13,748 nucleotides of DNA from contig DGUB01000052.1 in assembly GCA_002393815.1 (NCBI GenBank), forward strand, positions 1 through 13,748. Reading direction: 5' to 3'. Below are positions 1-5,461 of the stretch, one piece after another. The stretch comes from Ruminococcus sp. UBA4321. Its GTDB lineage: Bacteria > Bacillota > Clostridia > Oscillospirales > Ruminococcaceae. The notes under the pieces are model-generated. The model did no database searches and was not told the DNA's origin. It saw only the letters and a list, made by a program, of their open reading frames with translations. Position 1 is the stretch's first letter. Every line of letters starts with the position of its first letter. A program made the position numbers and the translations under genes.

Positions 1-16
1 TCAGAAGCTTTTCTGA
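1..16. other. Short perfect inverted repeat at the window edge
   Basis: TCAGAA and TTCTGA are separated by GCTT, giving a 6-bp stem with a 4-base loop. It lies about 65 bases downstream of the leftward promoter P2, so it would be in the leader of the transcript leaving the window. There is no T-run on the side of transcription within the window, so I do not call it a terminator. Its role is unknown; it could be part of an rRNA leader or processing structure. Confidence 0.35.
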
Positions 17-80
17 AAATGTGATTTTTCGTTTCCGCTTTTCCTGCGACTCCCGTCCGGCTTTCTGCGGCAACTCATTT

Positions 81-109
81 ATTATATCACATTTCTTTCA
101 GTTTGTCAA
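81..109 (-). promoter_or_regulatory. Consensus sigma-A promoter P2, firing leftward
   Basis: On the minus strand the -35 is TTGACA (104-109), the spacer is exactly 17 bases and the -10 is TATAAT (81-86), preceded by TG one base upstream (extended -10). Both hexamers match consensus. The upstream 110-135 stretch is A/T tract rich on the minus strand, like an UP element. The start point should lie near 73-75. No coding sequence lies downstream inside the window, so the transcript leaves the window. Tandem promoters of this quality are typical of rRNA operons in Firmicutes; the target itself is not visible. Confidence 0.88.
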
Positions 110-172
110 GTCTTTTTTCAAACTTTTTTGAAAATGTTTTTTGCTGTTTTCCTTTCGTCCGACAGCTTTATT

Positions 173-201
173 ATTATATCACGTTTTTCCTCTTTTGTCA
201 A
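173..201 (-). promoter_or_regulatory. Consensus sigma-A promoter P1, firing leftward
   Basis: On the minus strand the -35 is TTGACA (196-201), the spacer is 17 bases and the -10 is TATAAT (173-178), with a TG one base upstream. It is 92 bases upstream of P2 and repeats the same layout, including the TTATTATATCAC block read on the plus strand. It starts only about 20 bases after the stop codon of the small minus-strand gene, and I see no terminator between them. P1 and P2 look like a duplicated strong promoter feeding the same leftward transcript. Confidence 0.88.
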
Positions 202-209
202 GCAAAAGA
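191..209. repeat. Inverted repeat centred on the P1 -35 box
   Basis: TCTTTTG and CAAAAGA are perfect 7-bp arms around a 5-base centre (TCAAG). The repeat covers the whole -35 hexamer of P1. It could be an operator, or a weak hairpin ending the small minus-strand gene, although no T-run follows on that strand. P2 has no equivalent perfect repeat. In A/T-rich promoter DNA such a repeat can also arise by chance. Confidence 0.4.
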
Positions 210-220
210 TTCTTAATATT

Positions 221-382
221 TTATTCTTCTTTTTGTGAATTTTCACCATCATTTTCTGAAATAATTTCTTCTTCCGATTCTCTCATGACTGCACGAATTT
301 TCAGAACTAGCCTTTTTAATTCCTCTTCAATATCCGCAAGCTGCGCCTGCGACTCATAAAATAATTCCTTATAATCTGGCAT
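221..382 (-). CDS. Small acidic helical protein, 53 aa, function unknown
   Basis: The start is the ATG at 382, which has AGGAGG at 390-395 with a 7-base spacer; an upstream in-frame ATG at 415 lacks a ribosome site and lies beyond the promoter -10. The protein begins MPDYKELFYESQAQ and continues as one long, charged, probably coiled-coil helix (about residues 5-40) with a Glu/Lys-rich tail. I recall short MPDYK-type proteins being common in gut Firmicutes with no known function. It has its own promoter at 406-434 and is divergent from the XRE gene. No terminator separates it from the leftward tandem promoters, so some read-through into that transcript is possible. It might instead be a leader-like small gene tied to the regulator next door, but nothing in the sequence shows this. 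Confidence 0.72.
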   Translation of the reverse strand: MPDYKELFYESQAQLADIEEELKRLVLKIRAVMRESEEEIISENDGENSQKEE

Positions 383-405
383 GATAGCACCTCCTGTACA
401 AATAT

Positions 406-434
406 ATTGTATCATAGTATTAATGAAAAGTCAA
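406..434 (-). promoter_or_regulatory. Promoter of the 53-aa gene
   Basis: On the minus strand, TTGACT (429-434), a 17-base spacer and TACAAT (406-411) give one mismatch to consensus in each hexamer. The expected start is near 398-400, just before the AGGAGG ribosome site at 390-395, leaving a leader of about 17 bases. One copy of the ATAGTATTAA repeat lies in the spacer, so the neighbouring regulator may control it (inference). Confidence 0.75.
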
Positions 435-457
435 GTAATATTTTACAATAGTATTAA
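414..457. repeat. Direct repeat ATAGTATTAA (two copies), candidate operator
   Basis: ATAGTATTAA occurs at 414-423 and 448-457, 34 bases apart centre to centre, in the divergent region between the 53-aa gene and the XRE regulator. The first copy sits in the spacer of the minus-strand promoter. The second overlaps a plus-strand TACAAT (444-449), a possible -10 for the regulator whose -35 is poor. The core ATAGTAT recurs at 861-867, on the -10/start region of the pgcA promoter. Autoregulation by the adjacent XRE protein is a plausible reading but unproven. Confidence 0.4.
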
Positions 458-480
458 AAAATGGGTTCAGGAGGTTTCCT

Positions 481-771
481 ATGTTCTATGAGCGTATTAA
501 AGAATTACGATTATCCCATAAAATGAATCAGGTCGAATTCAGTCATAAAATATCCGCATCTAAGCAAACAGTCAGCAATTGGGAAAGCGGCTATGCTACA
601 CCAACTCTTGATATGTTTCAAAAAATTTGTGAAACTTTTTCTGTCAGTGCAGATTATCTGCTTGGCATAGAATCACAAAATTTTCTGGATGTTTCCGGTC
701 TGAGCATGGAAGAAATCGCTCACCTGCAAAATATTGTAAGCGATTTGAAAGCCGCAAAAGCAGAAAAATAA
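481..771 (+). CDS. XRE-family HTH transcriptional regulator, 96 aa
   Basis: The start ATG has AGGAGG at 469-474 with a 6-base spacer. Residues 4-62 form a Cro/CI-type helix-turn-helix domain: IKELRLSHKMNQVEFSHK leads into SKQTVSNWESG (27-37), which holds the turn and recognition helix, followed by PTLDMFQKICETFSVSADYLLG. That ending is the usual final helix of HTH_3 proteins. Residues 68-96 are a short C-terminal helix (SMEEIAHLQNIVSDLKAAK), probably for dimerisation; there is no ligand or peptidase domain. It should bind DNA as a dimer. It diverges from the 53-aa gene, and the repeat in the shared upstream region suggests local regulation. I see no strong terminator before the pgcA promoter, only A/T-rich DNA. 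Nothing links it to a phage or toxin. Confidence 0.9.
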   Translation: MFYERIKELRLSHKMNQVEFSHKISASKQTVSNWESGYATPTLDMFQKICETFSVSADYLLGIESQNFLDVSGLSMEEIAHLQNIVSDLKAAKAEK

Positions 772-833
772 AAGATTTCTTTAAGGGAATGTGTAAATAT
801 TGTAAAAATTTGAAAAAAATATCGTTTACCCCC

Positions 834-862
834 TTTTCAAAATTGACTTTTTATGTTATAAT
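834..862 (+). promoter_or_regulatory. Extended -10 promoter of pgcA
   Basis: TATAAT (857-862) is preceded by TG at 854-855, giving an extended -10, and TTTTCA (834-839) sits 17 bases upstream as a four-of-six -35. A TTGACT at 843-848 looks better as a -35 but is only 8 bases from this -10 and cannot pair with it. The start is expected near 868-870, giving a leader of about 45 bases. The rest of 772-833 is A/T-rich with only a weak imperfect inverted repeat (AAGGG at 783-787 against CCCTT at 831-835). Confidence 0.75.
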
Positions 863-867
863 AGTAT

Positions 868-892
868 CAGAAGATTTGGCTTCTGTCCAAAT
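868..892 (+). promoter_or_regulatory. Leader with two mutually exclusive hairpins
   Basis: CAGAAG (868-873) pairs with CTTCTG (880-885), leaving the loop ATTTGG (874-879). That loop is exactly complementary to CCAAAT (887-892). The 25 bases can therefore fold as one hairpin, as the alternative ATTTGG/CCAAAT hairpin, or as a compact H-type pseudoknot. The structure begins at about the predicted transcript start and ends 8 bases before the AGGAGG at 901-906. It may affect mRNA stability or translation of pgcA; no known riboswitch class is recognisable. Confidence 0.4.
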
Positions 893-913
893 GAGATTTT
901 AGGAGGTTTCTGT

Positions 914-2626
914 ATGTCTGTAAAGGAACTCTACACCGCATGGTGTCAGAAAGCAGTTGATGATTCGGATTTGCTTCCGGAACTGCTCGAAATTGAAGGT
1001 AATGAAGAAGAAATTCGTGACCGTTTTTATCGTGATTTGGAATTCGGTACAGGCGGTCTGAGAGGCGTACTCGGTGCCGGTACTAACCGTATGAATGTTT
1101 ACACCGTCCGCCGTGCAACACAGGGTCTGGCAAACTATGTCAAGGCTTCTTTCGAGAATCCCAGTGTTGCTATCTCTTATGACAGCCGTATCAAGTCTGT
1201 AAAATTCGCACAGGCTGCGGCTTCGGTACTGGCTGCGAACGGAATCAAGGTGCATATCTATACCGAACTGATGCCGACTCCCTGTCTGTCATGGGCGGTT
1301 CGCGCTCTGAAATGCAGTGCCGGCATTATGGTGACGGCAAGTCACAATCCGTCCAAGTATAACGGCTATAAGGCTTACGGTGCGGACGGATGTCAGATTA
1401 ATCTGGAAGTCGCTGAACAGGTTCTCAATGAAATCAATTCTCTGGATATGTTCAATGATGTGAAATACTGCGATTTCGACAAGGCTGTCGAAGAAGGCAT
1501 GATTTCTTATATCGCTCAGGATGTCATTGAAGAATATTATCAGAATGTTCTGGCACAGGGCATTCACACTGACCTGTGTGCCGACAGCGGTCTGAAAATC
1601 GTCTATACGCCTCTGAACGGAACAGGAAACAAGCCTGTCCGCGAGATTCTTTCCAGAATCGGCATTAAAGACGTAACTGTGGTGAAAGAACAGGAAAATC
1701 CAGACGGTCATTTCCCGACCTGTCCTTACCCGAATCCGGAAATCCGTGAGGCTCTCGAACTCGGTCTGAAATACTGTGACGAAGTCAAGCCGGATTTACT
1801 GCTTGCGACCGACCCCGATGCTGACCGTGTCGGAATCGCCGTTCCGGATGGTGATGATTATGCATTGTTCTCCGGTAACGAAGTCGGCGCGATGCTGCTT
1901 GAATATATTTGCAGTCAGCGCAAGGCAAACGGCACAATGCCGGAAAATCCGGTTTGTGTAAAAACTATCGTAACTACTGACTTAGTAAAGGCTATCGCGA
2001 AGGAATACGGCGTAGAAGTTATCGAAGTACTGACCGGATTCAAGTTCATCGGCGAACAGATTGGTCTGCTCGAAGAAAAAGGTCAGGAAAACCGCTATAT
2101 CTTCGGTTATGAAGAAAGCTACGGCTATTTGTCCGGCACTTATGTCCGCGACAAGGACGCTGTTGTTGCTTCCATGCTGATTTGTGAAATGGCGGCTTAC
2201 TATCGTACACAGGGCATTTCCATGCTCCAGGCTCGTGAAAATATGTATAAGAAATACGGAATCTTCCGTCATTCGCTCCAGAGTTTCGCATTCGAGGGCG
2301 AATCCGGCATGAACAAGATGAATTCTCTCATGCAGGAACTCCGCGACAACCGTCCGGCAGAAATCGGCGGTCTGAAAGTTGTATCCGTTTCCGACTACAA
2401 AACCAGTGAAACGACTAACGTCGCAACCGGCGAAAAGACAGCTATCACGCTTCCGAAATCCAATGTTCTGGTATTCGACCTTGAACAGGGTGCAAAAGTC
2501 GTGATTCGTCCATCCGGTACAGAACCGAAAATCAAGAGTTATTATACCGCTATCGGCAACACCATGGAAGATGCCGTCGCTGTGGAAGAAAAACTCAAAG
2601 CCGATTTCAGCAGAATTTTCCAGTAA
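914..2626 (+). CDS. pgcA: Phospho-sugar mutase (alpha-phosphoglucomutase), 570 aa
   Basis: This cytoplasmic enzyme of the alpha-D-phosphohexomutase superfamily interconverts glucose-1-phosphate and glucose-6-phosphate, linking glycolysis to nucleotide-sugar, glycogen and envelope synthesis. The four family motifs are present in order: the catalytic phosphoserine loop TASHNP (141-146, Ser143), the magnesium loop DPDADR (300-305), the sugar-binding GYEESYGYL (398-406) and the phosphate-binding RPSGTEPKIK (532-541). FGTGGLRG near residue 44 is the expected N-terminal loop. The 570-residue length fits the Bacillus PgcA/YhxB subgroup rather than the shorter GlmM type. The start ATG has AGGAGG at 901-906. 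The gene is monocistronic, with its own promoter and a strong terminator. Phosphomannomutase activity is also common in this subgroup and cannot be excluded. Confidence 0.95.
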   Translation: MSVKELYTAWCQKAVDDSDLLPELLEIEGNEEEIRDRFYRDLEFGTGGLRGVLGAGTNRMNVYTVRRATQGLANYVKASFENPSVAISYDSRIKSVKFAQAAASVLAANGIKVHIYTELMPTPCLSWAVRALKCSAGIMVTASHNPSKYNGYKAYGADGCQINLEVAEQVLNEINSLDMFNDVKYCDFDKAVEEGMISYIAQDVIEEYYQNVLAQGIHTDLCADSGLKIVYTPLNGTGNKPVREILSRIGIKDVTVVKEQENPDGHFPTCPYPNPEIREALELGLKYCDEVKPDLLLATDPDADRVGIAVPDGDDYALFSGNEVGAMLLEYICSQRKANGTMPENPVCVKTIVTTDLVKAIAKEYGVEVIEVLTGFKFIGEQIGLLEEKGQENRYIFGYEESYGYLSGTYVRDKDAVVASMLICEMAAYYRTQGISMLQARENMYKKYGIFRHSLQSFAFEGESGMNKMNSLMQELRDNRPAEIGGLKVVSVSDYKTSETTNVATGEKTAITLPKSNVLVFDLEQGAKVVIRPSGTEPKIKSYYTAIGNTMEDAVAVEEKLKADFSRIFQ

Positions 2627-2638
2627 TCTGATTCTGAT

Positions 2639-2682
2639 AAAAATTATCAGCACACTGTTTTTATGCAGTGTGCTGATTTTTT
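2639..2682. terminator. Strong bidirectional rho-independent terminator
   Basis: A perfect 12-bp stem, ATCAGCACACTG (2646-2657) and CAGTGTGCTGAT (2666-2677), has an 8-base loop and a plus-strand run of six T ending at 2682. On the minus strand it is followed by AATTTTTA. It lies 19 bases after the pgcA stop and directly abuts the stop codon of the minus-strand operon (2681-2683), so it can end both convergent transcripts. Confidence 0.93.
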
Positions 2683-2998
2683 ACAGTAATTCTTCAAAAT
2701 CGCAGGCAGGAACAGCATCAGAAAAATTTTCTTTCAGAAATTTCACGAACTCTTTCAGATTCCGGATATAGTCTGTTTTGTTTATATTGGGTTCTATATC
2801 AAGATAATATTTCCAGAAAAGAAAATCCGCAGAATCCCGAAGATATTCTTCATTCTGCTTCACTCTGATACTGCACCATGCGGATTCAATATCCGAAAAA
2901 CCCTGTTTCCTTCCGGAAACCTGATGCAGAATCTTCTCAAAGATTTCCGGATATTCTGTTTTTGTATCGATAAATATTTTACAGTATAAATCTATCAT
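2681..2998 (-). CDS. Conserved small protein of unknown function, 105 aa
   Basis: I chose the ATG at 2998 because it overlaps the stop of the preceding gene as ATGA and has AGGAG about 11 bases upstream; a longer in-frame version would run inside that gene. The protein is soluble and alpha/beta-like: an N-terminal strand (YCKIFIDTK), a region with FLFWKYYLDIEP (59-70), a helix (TDYIRNLKEFVKFLKENF) and a C-terminal ACDFEELL (98-105). This layout, with a late CDFE motif, resembles small orphan proteins I have seen in several bacterial phyla, but I cannot name the family with confidence. It is the last gene of the operon, immediately before the terminator. Coupling to the DHHW gene suggests related use; an immunity-type role is possible but not shown. 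Confidence 0.8.
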   Translation of the reverse strand: MIDLYCKIFIDTKTEYPEIFEKILHQVSGRKQGFSDIESAWCSIRVKQNEEYLRDSADFLFWKYYLDIEPNINKTDYIRNLKEFVKFLKENFSDAVPACDFEELL

Positions 2999-4089
2999 GA
3001 CTGAAACATCTCCTGCCAGTTTTTGACACTGCATAAAAACATCGCCTGTGTATATTCTGCCGGGTCAGCCGCATCCTGAAAATTGCTTCCGGTCTGCTCC
3101 AGATTGACAACACAGATTTCACTGTAATGCTGTAACAGAAACGGAATCATACAGTCTCCGAAATCATCTTTGTACAATAATAATTTCTTATCATTATTGA
3201 GATTCGTCCGGATTTTCATGCATTCGCACGGCTTCCCAAGATAGAACTGATACATATTATCCGATTCGAGCGCAGATTTGTCATACAGTTCGGAACGCCT
3301 TTCGAGCGTACTGTCCTGATAGCGTACCTGAATTCCAGTAATTTCGCTTCCGTTCTCATAAGTATAACAGTCAAGCACATCCGGCTTGATTTCGTTATAG
3401 AGTGTTTTCCGGTACAAATCGCCCCGGAAATCTGTACTTAGATGAGAAATCACATATTTCTGATACGATACCGGCGTGAAGCCCATTTTCTGAATCGCCG
3501 ACTGATACACATAATACGCCCCGTAACTCGTCCAGTGTGAATCTGTCCGGTAATAAATATAACTGTCTTCCAGTGAACTCAGAATATGATAGGCATCCAC
3601 ACAGCGGATTCCCGTTCCGGTATCGGAATAAATACTCTTAATCTGCTTTTCCTGATTACTGCTGAGCGCATTCGCCGGAAGGGTACTTTCATAAATTTCC
3701 GACGCTGACGGCACCAGAATCAGATAAGTCGGCAGATTGTATTCTTCATGAAATGCATTTATCAGTTCAGCACTGCCTGTTCCGGTGCAGAACTGCTTTT
3801 CAATCAGCCTTTCATCCGTGACATAAACGCCCTGAATCATTTTTTCTCCGATAATCAGGTCAGTCCGGCTTTTCAGCTGAAACAGCATGTCATGAAATCC
3901 CAGATTTTCTCCGAGATAATTTTCAATTTCATCCGCCAATGTGCCGTCAAGAAGGCTTTGCCTATCAGGCTTCGGAAATGTTTCCCGACGGAACTGTTTT
4001 CCCGTACTGATGATAATCACCAGATAAACCGCAGTTATCAGAATCACCGTCATATGTGCGATAACATGCGGCTTTTTTATTTTCTTCAT
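2995..4089 (-). CDS. DHHW/AlgX-like SGNH-family membrane-anchored protein, 364 aa
   Basis: Residues 8-28 form one membrane segment after a Lys-rich start, placing the rest outside the membrane. The body resembles DHHW/AlgJ-AlgX SGNH-hydrolase-like proteins, which work with MBOAT partners in acetylating extracellular polymers. YRTDSHWTSYGAYYVY (180-195) carries the family Asp183 and His185-Trp186. The later block expected to hold the serine nucleophile reads LLYKDDFGDCMIPFLLQHY (303-321), with Asp309 where KDSF/KDSY is usual. The SGNH serine therefore appears absent. The start ATG has AAGGAGG at 4098-4104, overlapping the stop of the MBOAT gene, and its end overlaps the next gene by ATGA. The frame is complete, so it is not a decayed pseudogene. 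It is either a non-catalytic partner or one using another residue. Confidence 0.85.
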   Translation of the reverse strand: MKKIKKPHVIAHMTVILITAVYLVIIISTGKQFRRETFPKPDRQSLLDGTLADEIENYLGENLGFHDMLFQLKSRTDLIIGEKMIQGVYVTDERLIEKQFCTGTGSAELINAFHEEYNLPTYLILVPSASEIYESTLPANALSSNQEKQIKSIYSDTGTGIRCVDAYHILSSLEDSYIYYRTDSHWTSYGAYYVYQSAIQKMGFTPVSYQKYVISHLSTDFRGDLYRKTLYNEIKPDVLDCYTYENGSEITGIQVRYQDSTLERRSELYDKSALESDNMYQFYLGKPCECMKIRTNLNNDKKLLLYKDDFGDCMIPFLLQHYSEICVVNLEQTGSNFQDAADPAEYTQAMFLCSVKNWQEMFQS

Positions 4090-4102
4090 GATTCCGCCCT
4101 CC

Positions 4103-5461
4103 TTACAGCCACAGCCACAAATGTGAATTCTGTCCGCCGTACAGCATGGACGCTAAACAGAAAATCAGCAGTCCGCCGTGAAACAGCGGCATGAACAGCA
4201 TCAGCTTCTGACCGAATTCCGATGCGCTCAAACGTTCTGCAATATTCCGGAACAAGTCTGTTGCAATATAGAATCCTATCAGAATCAGAGCGACATAAGA
4301 CACCAGAAAATAAAATCCTGTCCGGTCAAAGATACCGTTTCCGAAGCCGAGCATTGCTTTCCAATATTCTGCCGTTCCGGAAAGATTCTCTGTAAAGAAC
4401 AGCACCCATAAAAATTGCGAAATAATCGCTGTATAGACAACTCCGGCAATATATTTCTGCCGGATGATTTTTTCCAGAAAAATTTTCTCATTCAGCAGGA
4501 GCAGACCTATCACCAGCCCCCACAGAATAAACTGTGACTTCATGCCGTACCATGCGCCGATGAGCATCCACATCAGAACAAACCCCAGATAAGAAATCCA
4601 TTTTACAGAATACTTCCGGAATAATAATCTCCTGAAATTCGTATCAAACCACAGGACAAGCGTAATATTCCAGCTTTTCATAAATGCGGTCATACTGGAC
4701 GTGAAAAACGGATGGCTGAAATTCTTCGGCAGTTCATAGCCAAAACATTTTCCCAGTCCGCGAGCCATCTCTGAATAGCCTAACAGTTCAAAATACAGAT
4801 ACATCGAAAATATGATAGTTGTCAGCCATGCCGTGAGCATACTCATATTTTCCGGCGCAATCTGCTGTAACTCCCGGAAGATATAACCGAACGTATCCGC
4901 AAGGACAACTTTTTCGGCAAGTCCCCGGATAAACAGGCTCAATCCGTCGCTTAACGAAACAATATTCAGATGCTTGTGCCGGTTCTGGTCAGCAAATTCC
5001 GCATAGGAGAATAGCCCTCCGGCAAACAGTGCCGGAAAGAATATCAGATATACTCCCAGTTCCGGAAGATTCACCGCCGCGGAATGATGCTTTCTGTAAA
5101 CGCCCGTCAGATAGCCTAACCCCTGAAGCGTATAAATCGCAATCCCGAACGGAAAGAAACTGTTTTCTTCCGCCGTGTTCCGGATATAGGACATGACTGT
5201 AATCTGCACAATCACCGAAAAGCACAGAATGACTGTAGCTAAAATTCTGTTCTTCCGGCACTTCTCCAATAATAAGCCCGTACCGTAATCATAGCACAGA
5301 AATGCCGCCGGATATAAAACCCTGACCGGATTCCCCCACCCGTAAAGCAGAAAACTGCATAATAATAAAAATATCTGTCTTGCCTTATCCGGAATCAGAT
5401 AATATATCAGCAGCAATGCCGGGAGAACTGTCATCACAAACGTCAATGATGCTAACTGCAT
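4103..5461 (-). CDS. MBOAT (AlgI/DltB-like) membrane O-acyltransferase homologue, 452 aa, both key His replaced
   Basis: This is a polytopic membrane protein with roughly ten hydrophobic segments. The AlgI-like landmarks are in order: FPFGIAIYTLQGLGYLTGVY (103-122), YFELLGYSEMARGLGKCFGY (223-242), PKNFSHPF (245-252), then MKSWNITLVLWF (261-272) and GAWYGMKSQFILWG (302-315). Active AlgI-type proteins have WHISL and WHG at the last two sites; here they are WNITL (Asn265) and WYG (Tyr305). Each change is one base from a His codon (AAT, TAC). AlgI-type proteins normally pass acetyl groups across the membrane to polymers, with a DHHW/AlgX partner, which is the next gene. The start ATG has AGAGGA six bases upstream, inside the end of the TOPRIM gene, overlapping it by 10 bases. 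The fold assignment is firm, the activity doubtful. Confidence 0.88.
   Translation of the reverse strand: MQLASLTFVMTVLPALLLIYYLIPDKARQIFLLLCSFLLYGWGNPVRVLYPAAFLCYDYGTGLLLEKCRKNRILATVILCFSVIVQITVMSYIRNTAEENSFFPFGIAIYTLQGLGYLTGVYRKHHSAAVNLPELGVYLIFFPALFAGGLFSYAEFADQNRHKHLNIVSLSDGLSLFIRGLAEKVVLADTFGYIFRELQQIAPENMSMLTAWLTTIIFSMYLYFELLGYSEMARGLGKCFGYELPKNFSHPFFTSSMTAFMKSWNITLVLWFDTNFRRLLFRKYSVKWISYLGFVLMWMLIGAWYGMKSQFILWGLVIGLLLLNEKIFLEKIIRQKYIAGVVYTAIISQFLWVLFFTENLSGTAEYWKAMLGFGNGIFDRTGFYFLVSYVALILIGFYIATDLFRNIAERLSASEFGQKLMLFMPLFHGGLLIFCLASMLYGGQNSHLWLWL

Noticed and set aside
141..359. 72-codon plus-strand frame opposite the tandem promoters and the 53-aa gene
   Set aside because: There is no ribosome site, it is Ser/Phe-rich low complexity, and it overlaps two consensus promoters and a better minus-strand gene.
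783..835. Imperfect inverted repeat (AAGGG/CCCTT, GTAAA/TTTAC) between the XRE gene and pgcA
   Set aside because: The arms are short, unevenly spaced and A/T-rich; there is no T-run at a stem end, so neither a terminator nor an operator can be supported.
843..848. TTGACT as a -35 box for pgcA
   Set aside because: It is only 8 bases from the TATAAT, too close for a sigma-70-type promoter; TTTTCA at 834-839 has the correct 17-base spacing.
1982..2653. 223-codon open frame antisense to pgcA
   Set aside because: It lies entirely opposite a well-supported mutase gene, has no ribosome site at its start and its Cys/Phe/His-rich translation looks like an antisense shadow.
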